NCBI GenBank assembly: GCA_002337055.1
Contig: DDFG01000004.1
Location: 748,382-812,381 of the forward strand
Source of the DNA: Betaproteobacteria bacterium UBA1934
GTDB lineage: Bacteria; Pseudomonadota; Gammaproteobacteria; Burkholderiales; Rhodocyclaceae
Reading direction: 5' to 3'
Length of the DNA: 64,000 bases
The position numbers and the translations under genes are program-made. Below the pieces are notes generated by a model that saw only the letters and a program-made list of their open reading frames with translations, was not told where the DNA came from and did no database searches. Positions 52,517 through 62,151 of the stretch are shown piece after piece; within the stretch, counting starts at the first letter, position 1; every line of letters begins with the position of its first letter.

Positions 52517-53599
52517 ATGAAATTCATCGACGAAGCCAAGATTTATGTCAAAGCCGGCGACGGCGGTAACGGCGTGGCTTCGTTCCGTCGTGAAAAATAC
52601 ATCCCGATGGGTGGACCGGATGGCGGCGACGGCGGCAAGGGCGGCAGCATCTATGCCATCGCCGACCGCAACCTGAACACGCTGGTCGATTATCGTTACA
52701 CCCGCAAGTTCCTCGCCCAACGCGGCGAAAACGGACGCGGCGCCGATTGCTACGGCGCGGGCGGCGACGATGTCGTCCTGCGCGTGCCGGTCGGGACCGT
52801 CATCGCCGACCTCAACACCGAAGAGGTGCTGGCCGACCTCGACCAGCACGACAAGAAGGCGCTGATTGCCCGCGGCGGCAAGGGCGGTCTCGGCAACATC
52901 CACTTCAAATCCAGCGTCAATCGCGCACCGCGCAAGTGCACCAAGGGCGAGCCGGGCGAAGAATTCGAACTGAAGCTCGAATTGAAGGTATTGGCCGACG
53001 TCGGTTTGCTGGGCCTCCCCAATGCCGGCAAGAGCACGCTGATCCGCGCCATATCCGCCGCGCGTCCGAAGGTGGCCGATTACCCCTTCACGACGCTGCA
53101 CCCCAATCTCGGCGTCGTGCGCGTCGATGCGGAAAAGAGTTTCGTCGTGGCCGACGTGCCCGGCCTGATCGAAGGCGCCGCAGACGGGGCAGGCCTCGGC
53201 ATCCGCTTTCTGAAACACCTTCAGCGCACCCGCATTCTGCTGCACCTCGTCGACCTTGCGCCCTTCGATCCTGAGGCCGACCCCGTGCAGGATGCGATTG
53301 CCATCGTCGGCGAACTCGAGAAATACAGCCCAGAACTGGCCGCCAAACCCCGCTGGCTGGTGCTTAACAAACTCGATCTCATCCCCGAGGAAGAACGCCA
53401 GGAGCGGATTGACGCGTTCCTGACTACCTACCGCAGTGCAGCGGGTGACTGCGGCCCTCATTTCTGCATTACGGCCATTAGCGGCGACGGAACGCGCGAA
53501 CTGGTATACAAAATCTACGAGGCATTGCAGGAAATCGGACAGCCGGTCTTTGAAGAAGGGGAGGACGCGGATTCCTTCTCCGAGGACGACGAAGCATGA
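52517..53599 (+). CDS. obgE: GTPase ObgE/CgtA
   Basis: A 360-residue ribosome-assembly GTPase. The glycine-rich Obg fold occupies residues 1-158 (KAGDGGNGVASFRREKYIPMGGPDGGDGGKGGS). The G domain has G1 GLPNAGKSTLI, G2 YPFTTLHPNLG, G3 DVPGLIEGA and G4 NKLDL. The C-terminus is a short acidic tail (EEGEDADSFSEDDEA). Its stop overlaps proB by four bases. Confidence 0.97.
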   Translation: MKFIDEAKIYVKAGDGGNGVASFRREKYIPMGGPDGGDGGKGGSIYAIADRNLNTLVDYRYTRKFLAQRGENGRGADCYGAGGDDVVLRVPVGTVIADLNTEEVLADLDQHDKKALIARGGKGGLGNIHFKSSVNRAPRKCTKGEPGEEFELKLELKVLADVGLLGLPNAGKSTLIRAISAARPKVADYPFTTLHPNLGVVRVDAEKSFVVADVPGLIEGAADGAGLGIRFLKHLQRTRILLHLVDLAPFDPEADPVQDAIAIVGELEKYSPELAAKPRWLVLNKLDLIPEEERQERIDAFLTTYRSAAGDCGPHFCITAISGDGTRELVYKIYEALQEIGQPVFEEGEDADSFSEDDEA

Positions 53600-54720
53600 G
53601 CTTGGCGACGCGCATTGCTCAGGCCCGCCGACTGGTGGTCAAGGTCGGCTCGGCGCTGGTCACCAATAACGGCAACGGACTTGACGAACTCGCCATCCGG
53701 GATTGGGCGCGCCAGATCGCCACCTTGCGTGCAAATGGCAAGGAGGTTGTCCTGGTGTCCTCGGGCGCCATCGCTTGCGGTATGCAGCGACTGGGTTGGG
53801 CAAAGCGGCCACAGTCGGTACATGAATTACAGGCAGCGGCCGCGGTCGGGCAAATGGGCTTGGTGCAGATTTACGAGGCCGCCTTTGCGCAGCACAACCT
53901 CCGTACCGCGCAGATCCTGCTCACACATGACGATCTGGCGGATCGCAAACGCTATCTGAACGCCCGCTCAACGCTCACCACGCTGCTAGGGTTGGGCGTT
54001 ATTCCGATCATCAATGAGAACGATACGGTCGTGACCGACGAAATCAAGTTCGGCGACAACGACACCTTGGGAGCGCTGGTGGCTAACCTGGTCGAGGCCG
54101 ATGCGCTGATTATCCTGACCGATCAGTCGGGCTTGTTCACGGCGGATCCTCGGCGAGACCCCGATGCCACGCTGATTGCGGAAGGAAAGGCCGGTGACCC
54201 GGTTCTGGAAGGCATGGCCGGCGGTGCCGGCACTGCGATCGGACGTGGCGGGATGATCACCAAGGTATTGGCGGCCAAACGCGCTGCTCGCAGCGGCGCG
54301 CACACCATCATCGCCAGTGGCCGCGAGCCCGACCCGATCATTCGCCTGGCCGCGGGAGAATCGGTTGGCACCCTGCTGACCGCCGAAACGCCGCCACTGG
54401 CAGCGCGAAAGCAGTGGCTGGCCGACCATTTGCAGCTCACGGGCAAAGTGCATCTGGATGCCGGCGCCGTCAAGGCACTCGCGGAGGGCCGGAGCCTGCT
54501 GCCCATTGGCGTGCTGCGCGTTGAAGGTGACTTTGAGCGCGGCGCTGTCGTGGCCTGTATTGCACCCGACGCTCAGGAAATCGCGCGGGGCTTGTGCAAT
54601 TACGCCAGCGGCGATGCCCGTCGGATCGCTCGCCACTCGACCACCGATATTGCCGGCATACTGGGTTACATCGACGAGGCGGAACTCATTCACCGCGACA
54701 ACCTGATCTGGTTCGGTTAG
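53596..54720 (+). CDS. proB: Glutamate 5-kinase
   Basis: Phosphorylates glutamate in the first step of proline synthesis. The 374-residue protein has the amino-acid kinase domain (VVKVGSALVT, VSSGAIACGM, NENDTVVTDEIKFGDNDTLGALVA, GRGGMITKVLAAKRA) and a C-terminal PUA domain (about 280-365). It is translationally coupled to obgE (ATGA) and ends at a shared bidirectional terminator. Confidence 0.97.
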   Translation: MSLATRIAQARRLVVKVGSALVTNNGNGLDELAIRDWARQIATLRANGKEVVLVSSGAIACGMQRLGWAKRPQSVHELQAAAAVGQMGLVQIYEAAFAQHNLRTAQILLTHDDLADRKRYLNARSTLTTLLGLGVIPIINENDTVVTDEIKFGDNDTLGALVANLVEADALIILTDQSGLFTADPRRDPDATLIAEGKAGDPVLEGMAGGAGTAIGRGGMITKVLAAKRAARSGAHTIIASGREPDPIIRLAAGESVGTLLTAETPPLAARKQWLADHLQLTGKVHLDAGAVKALAEGRSLLPIGVLRVEGDFERGAVVACIAPDAQEIARGLCNYASGDARRIARHSTTDIAGILGYIDEAELIHRDNLIWFG

Positions 54721-54742
54721 CAATCTTTCGCATCGGCAATAG

Positions 54743-54767
54743 AAAAGCCGCCCGAGGGCGGCTTTTT
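54743..54767. terminator. Bidirectional terminator between proB and porin 1
   Basis: Perfect 10-base arms AAAAGCCGCC (54743-54752) and GGCGGCTTTT (54757-54766) with loop CGAG. T-tract on the plus strand and A-tract on the other side allow it to serve both convergent genes. Confidence 0.88.
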
Positions 54768-54785
54768 GGTGGGTGGATTATCCGC

Positions 54786-56042
54786 TTAGAAGCTGTGCTT
54801 CAGGTTGAACTGGATGGACGAGGCTTTTTCGCCTGCCACCAGCAGTGAGCCGCCACCGGTCGTCCCGGCACCATTAATCTGGTAGGTACCGTTCGGGTCG
54901 TTGTTGATAACGGTGTAGCTCACGCCAAACGCCGTACGCTTGGAAAGCGCATAATCGTAGGCCAGGTTGTAGAACTTTGCCCCACTACCACCGGCCTTGG
55001 CACCCTTGAAATTGCTGAGATCGTCAGCCACGGCATACTTCGCGTAGATCGCGTGGGCGCCGAAGGTGTAGCTGATTGGCAGCATCCAGGCCGAGCGCGA
55101 GACTGCGCCATTGGCCAGTACCGTACCACCACCGGCCGCTGCGCTTGCAGGCGATCCGATCAATTGTCCGGCGCGCACGTTGTCAAGACGCGACTTGTCG
55201 TACATCAGGCCGATCTTCAGGCCAAACGGCAGCATATAGGAACCCGACACTCGCCACGCCTTCTGATCGGCCTGAGCAGTTGTCACGTAACCCGTATTCG
55301 GCGTAGCCACCAAATCACCCGGCTTGCCTTCGGTGGTAACACGCCAGTAAGCGGCGTTCAGGAAAAGCGGGCCGTTGGCGTATTCGCCAGCCAACGTCCA
55401 GGCATTGCCCTTGGAATAGGCGTTATTTACCGGAGTCGTGCCGGCAGCGGGAATCTTGCCCTCATCGACGTTATAGTTTGGCGAATACACCACCGTCGCC
55501 TTAAATCCGCCCATAATCGGGGAAATGTAACGGATGTTGTTATCGTTACGGCTCAGGCGGTTGATCGTTTGGCCGCCCATGACGCCCATGATGGCTTTGT
55601 TGGCTTGATGAGCGCTCACACTGGTGCGGTCGGCTTCGATACCAGCGCCCTGAATGTAGTACGTTTCCAGGCGGCCCAGATCAAGCGTGCCCATGGACTT
55701 GGAACCCAGACCGACAAAGGTATTGCCGGCGGCCAGACCAAAAGTGGAGGCCGCAGAGCCATTGTCACCGCCAAAGCGGCTTTCCAGGTAAAAGTGGGCA
55801 TCCAGGCCATCCCCTAGATCTTCCTTGCCAGTAAACCATATGCGGGAGTTGGCGTCGTCATCGACGCGGAATTCGTTGGTCGCGTTCTGGGCCAGGCCAC
55901 GGGCCGCTGAATTGAGATCGCTCAGTTTGTAGTTCTTCACCTGGATGGCCATGTAGCCGCCAATGGTGACATTCGACTGAGCCATCGCCGGAACCGCAGC
56001 AACAGCGCCAAGAACAGCTAGCGCAATCAGTTTCTTCTTCAA
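54786..56042 (-). CDS. Trimeric Gram-negative porin, copy 1
   Basis: A 418-residue outer-membrane beta-barrel of the betaproteobacterial Porin_4 family. The signal peptide KKKLIALAVLGAVAAVPAMA is cleaved after AMA; the barrel begins QSNVTIGGYMAIQVKNYKL and ends with the BAM signal FNLKHSF (terminal Phe). The start codon is TTG 56042, six bases after AAGGAG; no ATG is available nearby. It is clearly paralogous to the next porin, sharing RVDDDxNSRxWFTGKEDLG. A 9-base-arm inverted repeat lies in its upstream region. Confidence 0.92.
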   Translation of the reverse strand: MKKKLIALAVLGAVAAVPAMAQSNVTIGGYMAIQVKNYKLSDLNSAARGLAQNATNEFRVDDDANSRIWFTGKEDLGDGLDAHFYLESRFGGDNGSAASTFGLAAGNTFVGLGSKSMGTLDLGRLETYYIQGAGIEADRTSVSAHQANKAIMGVMGGQTINRLSRNDNNIRYISPIMGGFKATVVYSPNYNVDEGKIPAAGTTPVNNAYSKGNAWTLAGEYANGPLFLNAAYWRVTTEGKPGDLVATPNTGYVTTAQADQKAWRVSGSYMLPFGLKIGLMYDKSRLDNVRAGQLIGSPASAAAGGGTVLANGAVSRSAWMLPISYTFGAHAIYAKYAVADDLSNFKGAKAGGSGAKFYNLAYDYALSKRTAFGVSYTVINNDPNGTYQINGAGTTGGGSLLVAGEKASSIQFNLKHSF

Positions 56043-56121
56043 GATCCACTCCTTGAAAGTCAAAATAGGAAAGTAGGGTCAATGGGGTCAAACACAAGGT
56101 GGCTCATCATAACCCGCCAAT

Positions 56122-56150
56122 ACGACACGATTGTTGCAGATTCGTGTCGT
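56122..56150 (-). repeat. Inverted repeat upstream of porin 1, candidate operator
   Basis: Perfect 9-base arms ACGACACGA (56122-56130) and TCGTGTCGT (56142-56150) around an 11-base spacer, 80 bases upstream of the porin 1 start. No T-tract follows, so it is more likely a protein-binding site than a terminator. Confidence 0.5.
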
Positions 56151-56201
56151 CGATATACACTTCCCCAACTTGAAAATAGTCCCGCTTCGCCATGCAGGCA
56201 C

Positions 56202-56229
56202 AAAAAAACGCCACGGCATGCCGTGGCGT
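56202..56229 (-). terminator. Rho-independent terminator of porin 2
   Basis: An 11-base perfect inverted repeat with arms ACGCCACGGCA and TGCCGTGGCGT (56208-56229). The plus-strand A-run at 56202-56208 becomes a T-tract on the minus strand, placed 53 bases after the porin 2 stop. Confidence 0.9.
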
Positions 56230-56282
56230 CTTGATTGCGTTTGCTGAGCCGGATCTCTTCCGGCCAGCAATTTGCGAACCGA

Positions 56283-57521
56283 TTAGAAGCGGTGCGTCAG
56301 GTTGGCTTGCAGAACGGTAGCCTTTTCGCCAGCAACCAGTTGCGAACCGGTGTGGGTCGAACCGGCAGCAAACGGTTGGTACGTGCCGTTGCTGTCGTTG
56401 TCGGTCACGGCATAGCTCACACCGATGGCAGTGCGCTTGGAGAGCGCGTGGTCGTAACCCAGAACCAGGAAACGTGCGCCGGTATCGGTGCGCGACCAGT
56501 TCTTGATGTTGCCAGCTTGGCCATACTTCGCAAAAACGGTGTTGTTGCCAAATGCATAGCTGACCGGGATGAACCAAGCATTGCGGCTGACTTTACCGTT
56601 ATTCAGGACATGACCGCCAGCAGCGGCATCGGTGTTCGGAATCGTCGCAAAGACGGTCGGCATGCGGGTGCCGGCCAGAACATTCTTGACAGAACCATGG
56701 TCATACGACGCACCGATCTTCAGACCGAACGGCAGCGTGTAGGAACCGGACAGACGATAGCTTTCCTGATCGGCCAGCAGCATGTTGGCAACCGGGGCAA
56801 GCTGACCCGGACGACCTTCAATGTTGGCCTTCCAATAGGCGGCGTTCAAGTAGATCGGGCCGTTCATGTAGTCAGCGGACAGGGTCCAGGCATCGCCCTT
56901 GCTATAGCTGTTGTTGACGGCAGCGCCCGGGGTCGGGATTTTGCCTTCGTCAGGGGCGAAGTTCGGGCTATAGACGATCTTGCCTTGGAAACCAGCCACA
57001 CGCGGGGTGATGTAGCGGATGTTGTTGCTGTTGCGCGAGAAATTGTTGAACACCATCGTACCCATCGTGCTCAGTTCGGTCAGGGACAGCTGGTTGTTAC
57101 CAGACAGGGACTTGTCCAGTTCAATCAAGACACCTTGCGTGTAGTAGGTCGTCACGCGACCGAAGTCAAACGTGCCGTAAGGAGCGGTGATACCGACGAA
57201 AGTGTCGCCAGCAGCCAGACCAAAGGTCGTGGCGGACGGGCCGTTGTCGGCGCCGAAACGGCTTTCAATGTAGAAGTGGGCATCCATGCCACCGCCGAGG
57301 TCTTCCTTGCCGGTGAACCAAAAGCGGGAATTGGAGTCGTCATCAACGCGGAATTCGTTCTTGAAAACTTGCGCGGTGCCACGAGCAGCGGTATTGAGGT
57401 CAGAACCCTTGTAGTTCTTGACGCCGATAGTCATCCAGCCGCCGATGGTCACGCTGGACTGAGCGTACACGGAGCCAGCGGCCAGGGAGGCCACGGCGAG
57501 AGCGATCAGTTTCTTTTGCAT
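56283..57521 (-). CDS. Trimeric Gram-negative porin, copy 2
   Basis: A 412-residue outer-membrane porin. The signal peptide MQKKLIALAVASLAAGSVYA is cleaved after VYA; the barrel starts QSSVTIGGWMTIGVKNYKG and ends QANLTHRF with the terminal Phe. The SD AAGGAG lies eight bases before the ATG. Homologous throughout to porin 1, with the largest differences in surface-loop regions such as LSGNNQLSLTELSTMG. Its own terminator separates it from porin 1, so the two are expressed separately. Confidence 0.94.
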   Translation of the reverse strand: MQKKLIALAVASLAAGSVYAQSSVTIGGWMTIGVKNYKGSDLNTAARGTAQVFKNEFRVDDDSNSRFWFTGKEDLGGGMDAHFYIESRFGADNGPSATTFGLAAGDTFVGITAPYGTFDFGRVTTYYTQGVLIELDKSLSGNNQLSLTELSTMGTMVFNNFSRNSNNIRYITPRVAGFQGKIVYSPNFAPDEGKIPTPGAAVNNSYSKGDAWTLSADYMNGPIYLNAAYWKANIEGRPGQLAPVANMLLADQESYRLSGSYTLPFGLKIGASYDHGSVKNVLAGTRMPTVFATIPNTDAAAGGHVLNNGKVSRNAWFIPVSYAFGNNTVFAKYGQAGNIKNWSRTDTGARFLVLGYDHALSKRTAIGVSYAVTDNDSNGTYQPFAAGSTHTGSQLVAGEKATVLQANLTHRF

Positions 57522-57944
57522 CAAAATTCTCCTTGTGTTTGGGAAACCAGTCTTGCCGGCCGCCGGCACAGCAAAACTGACAGAGCTCTCTAAACCGAGA
57601 GGCTGTTCCCATTTTCAGGCAAGGCTTAACTTCGAGGCAATTCCATTCCCACTTTCATGACATAAACCGCATGCTTTTGTTGCGTGCCAACAACAAAAGG
57701 AAAGGTTCGTGCGAAGCCCTTTCCGACATGCAGGAAGGGACTTTCCGGGGTTTCGCCCCCGCCTTGCCGGCATATCACCAATTCATTCTGACATCACACG
57801 AAATCGGCGAGTCGGCCCTTTCCCAGGACCAGATGGATGCGCGCATCGTCACGAGATTGGCGCTACCAAAAGTGCTTTGTGGCTCAAGAGCAACAAGCTC
57901 GTCGCCAGCACCAAGGAAAAATGGCGAATGGCCTCGGAGTCGAC
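57522..57944. other. Non-coding region between dtd and porin 2
   Basis: A stretch of 423 bases without a supportable gene. It holds the porin 2 leader and an inverted repeat with 9-base arms at 57674-57699. Short open frames here have no SD, no homology I recognise and overlap dtd antisense. I could not fix a -35/-10 pair for porin 2. Confidence 0.6.
57674..57699. repeat. Inverted repeat upstream of porin 2
   Basis: Perfect arms CTTTTGTTG (57674-57682) and CAACAAAAG (57691-57699) with an 8-base loop, about 150 bases upstream of the porin 2 ATG and 245 bases downstream of dtd. Possible operator or attenuator-like hairpin. Confidence 0.45.
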
Positions 57945-58397
57945 CTATTCAGGCCGCTTGGAGTCGAGCATGATGGTTACCGGCCCATCGTTTATCAACT
58001 CGATTTGCATGTCCGCCCCGAAGATGCCGACGGCGACAGGCCGCCCCAACTCCCCTTCCAATCGCCTGGCAAACAGCCTGAACATCGGCTCGGAAAGGGC
58101 CGCAGGGGCCGCACGGTGCCATGACGGTCGAGTACCCTTTTTGGTCGAAGCATGCAACGTAAACTGCGACACTACCAGGATCTCCCCACCAACCTCCGTG
58201 ATGCTCCGGTTCATTGCACCGCTTTCGTCCAAGAAGAGTCGTAGCCGAACAAGCTTGCCGACCGTCCATTCGATATCGGCCTCTCCATCCTCATGTTCGA
58301 ACCCCGCCAGCACCACGTAACCCTGCCCGACCGCTGCCAGCGTTTTCCCTCCAGTATCCACTCGCGCTCGGCGCACTCGCTGAATCAGCGCCCGCAT
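57945..58397 (-). CDS. dtd: D-aminoacyl-tRNA deacylase
   Basis: Removes D-amino acids and misattached glycine from tRNA. The 150-residue protein starts MRALIQRVRRARV, as the family does. It has the two active-site motifs SQFTLHASTKKGTRPSW (SQxT, catalytic Thr) and NDGPVTIMLDS (the NxGPVT cis-Pro motif). It begins one base after the upstream EamA gene, so the two are co-transcribed. Confidence 0.96.
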   Translation of the reverse strand: MRALIQRVRRARVDTGGKTLAAVGQGYVVLAGFEHEDGEADIEWTVGKLVRLRLFLDESGAMNRSITEVGGEILVVSQFTLHASTKKGTRPSWHRAAPAALSEPMFRLFARRLEGELGRPVAVGIFGADMQIELINDGPVTIMLDSKRPE

Positions 58398-58398
58398 G

Positions 58399-59295
58399 TC
58401 AGGCCTCGCTCGAATCAGCGGGGCTTCGCCGCAAAATAAATACATTCCCAAAAATCGCTGCAACCAAGCCGATGACAGACAGCGGCGTCCAGGTGAAATG
58501 TTCGAACAGCGACGACATCACCAGCGCGACTACGGTCGTCATCACGCCGATGTAGCCGGCACGCCCGCCACCCACGTTCTCCAGCAGCTTCAGATAGAAG
58601 AAAAACGCGGCAACCGAACCGAACAGAGCCAGATACAACCACGACAGAACATATGCCGGGCTGGGATCAAACGTCATCGGTTGTCCGGTCAGCAGCACCG
58701 CGATCAGACAGGTGGCAGTGCCGTAGGCCATACCCCAGGCCATTTTTTGCAGAACGCCCACCTTCTCGCGCTCGAGTTGCGTGGCCCAAACATTGCCCGC
58801 CGTGCTGGAAAGTACGCCACCGATAGTCAGTAGCGCACCAAGGATGACATCACTCCCCGGATGTAATCCGGCCAGTTCCGGCCAGAACACGCAGATCACG
58901 CCGAACAGGCCAACCAGCCCGCCGATGCTGACCCGACGGCTGATCGGCGAACCGAAGGCAACCCGAGCTCCGATCTGGTTGGTCAGCGGCAAGACCGAAT
59001 AACCGACGGCCACCAGCCCGGAGGCAACATGGCTTTCTGCGTAGTACACACAGAGATAGCCGACGCCGAACATGGTGATGCCAAACCCCGCCAGGTGGAG
59101 ATGAACGCGCCAGCCAAACCGGAGCGGCAGCCGCTGCCAGCGGCACACCGCGGTAAGAATCAGTGCCGAGAGCCCAAAGCGCCAGGCGACGCTGGCTTCG
59201 GGCGTCACCGAGCCAAGCTGAAAGGTGATCGCCAGCCAGGTGGTGCCCCATATCAGCACACAATATAGAAAGCGACGAAGGTCAAGCGGAGACAT
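58399..59295 (-). CDS. EamA/DMT-family transporter
   Basis: A 298-residue inner-membrane protein with about ten hydrophobic segments arranged as two EamA repeats: YCVLIWGTTWLAITFQLGSV with SVAWRFGLSALIL in the first half, and GVLSSTAGNVWATQ with LGNVGGGRAGYIGVMTTVVALVMS-like helices in the second. The drug/metabolite superfamily exports small metabolites; substrate unknown. ATG 59295 (MSPLDLRRFLY) gives the family length; the frame runs far upstream antisense to pepN without meaning. It is divergent from pepN. Confidence 0.88.
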   Translation of the reverse strand: MSPLDLRRFLYCVLIWGTTWLAITFQLGSVTPEASVAWRFGLSALILTAVCRWQRLPLRFGWRVHLHLAGFGITMFGVGYLCVYYAESHVASGLVAVGYSVLPLTNQIGARVAFGSPISRRVSIGGLVGLFGVICVFWPELAGLHPGSDVILGALLTIGGVLSSTAGNVWATQLEREKVGVLQKMAWGMAYGTATCLIAVLLTGQPMTFDPSPAYVLSWLYLALFGSVAAFFFYLKLLENVGGGRAGYIGVMTTVVALVMSSLFEHFTWTPLSVIGLVAAIFGNVFILRRSPADSSEA

Positions 59296-59394
59296 AAGCG
59301 GCAAACGGCGGACGAAAGGCGTCAAGGCTACCACAGCGACGAGGCGCGATTGGTTTAAAATGCCCGCCTCACCGATTTCTGCGAGGCTGCCGTC

Positions 59395-62061
59395 ATGCGC
59401 TCCGATACCCCCCAGACGATTTACCTGAAGGACTACTGCCCGGCCGTTTGCGCCATCGAAACAGTTGATCTCGACATCGCCATTTTCGCCGACCATACCC
59501 GCGTGACGGCCACTCTGGCGTGCATTCGCCAGCGCGAGGGTGATCTGGTGCTGGACGGCGAAGACATCGTCCTCGAATCGGTGGCGCTCGATGGCGTGCC
59601 GCTGGCGGCAACGGCGTACTCGACCACCGACCACAGTCTGACGCTGCCCGCCCCGCTGCCCGCGCGCTTTACACTGACCACCGTGAGCCGTATCGACCCC
59701 GACCGCAATACCTGCCTCTCGGGCCTGTATCGTTCCAAGGATGGCTATTTCACGCAGTGCGAGGCGCAAGGATTCCGCCGCATCACCTGGTTCCTCGATC
59801 GGCCCGATGTGATGGCAACCTACACCTGCACCCTGCACGCCGACAAGGCGCAGTTTCCGGTGTTGCTCTCGAACGGCAACCCCGTCGCCGCCGGCGACGA
59901 GGCCGATGGCCGCCACTGGGCCAAGTGGGCCGATCCGTTCAAGAAGCCGAGCTATCTGTTCGCCATGGTCGCCGCCAAGCTCGATGTACTGGAAGATCAT
60001 TACATCACCACTTCCGGACGTCGTGTGCGCTGTGCCGTCTACGTCGAACCGGGCAAACTCGACCAGTGCGCCCATGCGATGGCAGCCTTGAAGAAGTCGA
60101 TGAAGTGGGATGAAGACGTCTTCGGCCTCGAAATGGACCTCGACCATTACATGATCGTCGCCGTCGGCGATTTCAACATGGGCGCCATGGAAAACAAGGG
60201 TCTCAACATCTTCAACACCAAGTACGTGCTTGCCCGCCCCGACACCGCTACCGATATCGATTTCCAGAACATCGACCGCGTCGTTGCACACGAATATTTC
60301 CACAACTGGACCGGCAACCGCGTCACCTGCCGCGACTGGTTCCAGCTCTCGCTCAAGGAAGGCCTGACGGTCTTCCGCGACCAGCAGTTCGGAATGGACA
60401 TGCACTCGGCCGGTGTCACCCGCATTCAGGAAGTGCGCACGTTGCGCACGGCGCAATTCCCCGAGGATGCCGGCCCGATGGCGCACCCGATCCGCCCCGC
60501 CGCCTACGCCGAAATCAACAATTTCTACACCGCCACCGTCTATGAAAAGGGTGCCGAAGTCATCCGCATGATCCACACCCTGATCGGTGCCGAAGCCTTC
60601 AGAAAGGGCATGGATCTGTACTTCGAGCGCCACGACGGCCAGGCCGTGACCTGCGAGGATTTCGTCGCCGCGATGCAGGACGCCTCCGGCCTCGATCTCA
60701 CTCAATTCAAGCGCTGGTACAACCAGGCGGGCACGCCGCGCCTTGAAGCACGCGGCGAATTCGATGCCGCCGCCCGCCGCTTCACCTTGCGGGTTGAACA
60801 GCATTACCCGGAAACCGCCTACGAAAAGCGTCTCGCCGACGAAGGCACGCCGCTCGTTCGCGGGCCCTATCACCTGCCCCTCAAGATGGCGTTGCTGGCC
60901 AACGACGGCCGCGCGCTACCGCTGCGCCTGGCTGGCGAAGCCACCGCGGCAGGAACCGAACGCGTGCTCGCCGTCACCGCCGATCGCCAGCAGTTCGTTT
61001 TCGAGGATATCGACGCTGCGCCTGTGCCTTCGCTGCTGCGCGGACTTTCCGCCCCCGTGGTGCTTGATTACCCCTATTCCCAAGCCGAGTTGATCCACCT
61101 GATGGCGCACGACGCCGATGCCTTTGCCCGCTGGGAAGCGGGACAACGCCTGGCCACCGACATACTTCTTGGCGGCCTCACCCGGCCCGATGCCACGGAC
61201 TGGATCCCCGCCGGCTATGCCAACGCGGTGCGTACCCTGCTCGCTTCGGCATTTCTGCCCGGTGGCGATCCGGCCTTGGTCGCCGAGGCGCTGGTACTAC
61301 CTTCGGAAGTGGTGCTGGCCGAAACGTTACAAGGCGTGGTCGATCCGGAAGCGATCCACCGGGCGCGCCTCACCTTGCGCCGTCATCTCTCCGAGACCCT
61401 TTACAACGAGCTGCGCGACGCATACGACCGCCTGCAGGTAAGAGCCGCCTATTCGCCCGACGCCGCGCAGGCCGGCCAGCGTGCGCTCAGGAACGCCTGC
61501 CTCGCCTATCTCGCGGAAGCGGATGACAGCCACCATGGTTTGGTGGTCGCTCACCTGAACGGTGCAGACAACATGACCGACCGCATGGCGGCCCTGACGG
61601 CTCTGGCCCAGTTCGATTGCCGAGAGCGTGAGACCGCACTGGAAGCCTTTCTGACGGAATGGCAACACGAGGCACTGGTGGTCGACAAATGGCTGCTGGT
61701 GCAATCGACCTCGCGTGCTGCCGATACGCCAGCGCGCGTGCGCGGGCTGCTGCGTCACCCGGCCTTCGATATCAAGAACCCGAACAAGGTGTATGCACTG
61801 ATTCGCGCTTTCTGTTCCGCCAATCCCAAGCATTTCCATGCCGCCGACGGCAGCGGATACGCGCTGGCTGCCGACGCGATCATCGAGATCGACAGCCTGA
61901 ATCCGCAAGTCGCGGCACGCATTTCGCGCAGTTTCGACCGATGGCGCGCATTCGATGCCGGCCGGCAGGCGCACGCCCGTTCGGCGCTGGAGCGTATCCA
62001 GGCAAAGCCGGATTTGTCGCGGGATGTCGCCGAGGTAGTCGGCAAGGCACTGGGAGCGTGA
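59395..62061 (+). CDS. pepN: Aminopeptidase N (M1 family)
   Basis: An 888-residue cytoplasmic zinc aminopeptidase that trims N-terminal residues from peptides. The substrate-anchoring motif is GAMENKGLNIF and the zinc site is HEYFHNWTGNRVTCRDWFQLSLKEGLTVFRD-type (HExxH plus a downstream Glu in KEGL). Length and the C-terminal all-helical domain match E. coli PepN (870). The start MRSDTPQTIYLKDY is family-like. A TAAAAT -10-like element lies at 59356-59361. Confidence 0.96.
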   Translation: MRSDTPQTIYLKDYCPAVCAIETVDLDIAIFADHTRVTATLACIRQREGDLVLDGEDIVLESVALDGVPLAATAYSTTDHSLTLPAPLPARFTLTTVSRIDPDRNTCLSGLYRSKDGYFTQCEAQGFRRITWFLDRPDVMATYTCTLHADKAQFPVLLSNGNPVAAGDEADGRHWAKWADPFKKPSYLFAMVAAKLDVLEDHYITTSGRRVRCAVYVEPGKLDQCAHAMAALKKSMKWDEDVFGLEMDLDHYMIVAVGDFNMGAMENKGLNIFNTKYVLARPDTATDIDFQNIDRVVAHEYFHNWTGNRVTCRDWFQLSLKEGLTVFRDQQFGMDMHSAGVTRIQEVRTLRTAQFPEDAGPMAHPIRPAAYAEINNFYTATVYEKGAEVIRMIHTLIGAEAFRKGMDLYFERHDGQAVTCEDFVAAMQDASGLDLTQFKRWYNQAGTPRLEARGEFDAAARRFTLRVEQHYPETAYEKRLADEGTPLVRGPYHLPLKMALLANDGRALPLRLAGEATAAGTERVLAVTADRQQFVFEDIDAAPVPSLLRGLSAPVVLDYPYSQAELIHLMAHDADAFARWEAGQRLATDILLGGLTRPDATDWIPAGYANAVRTLLASAFLPGGDPALVAEALVLPSEVVLAETLQGVVDPEAIHRARLTLRRHLSETLYNELRDAYDRLQVRAAYSPDAAQAGQRALRNACLAYLAEADDSHHGLVVAHLNGADNMTDRMAALTALAQFDCRERETALEAFLTEWQHEALVVDKWLLVQSTSRAADTPARVRGLLRHPAFDIKNPNKVYALIRAFCSANPKHFHAADGSGYALAADAIIEIDSLNPQVAARISRSFDRWRAFDAGRQAHARSALERIQAKPDLSRDVAEVVGKALGA

Positions 62062-62151
62062 TCGCCGCCTGCAGGGCCGTATCGCGCCAATGCGGTTGGA
62101 TTCGGGCGTGCCGTGGCGCGCCCTCAACCGAAGAGGAATGAGGGTAATGCG

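Noticed and set aside
57671..57973. Small plus-strand gene between porin 2 and dtd
   Set aside because: No SD, no recognisable protein features, and its 3' end overlaps dtd antisense.
59296..60873. N-terminal extension of the EamA transporter frame
   Set aside because: This part is antisense to the pepN catalytic domain; the transporter homology starts at ATG 59295.
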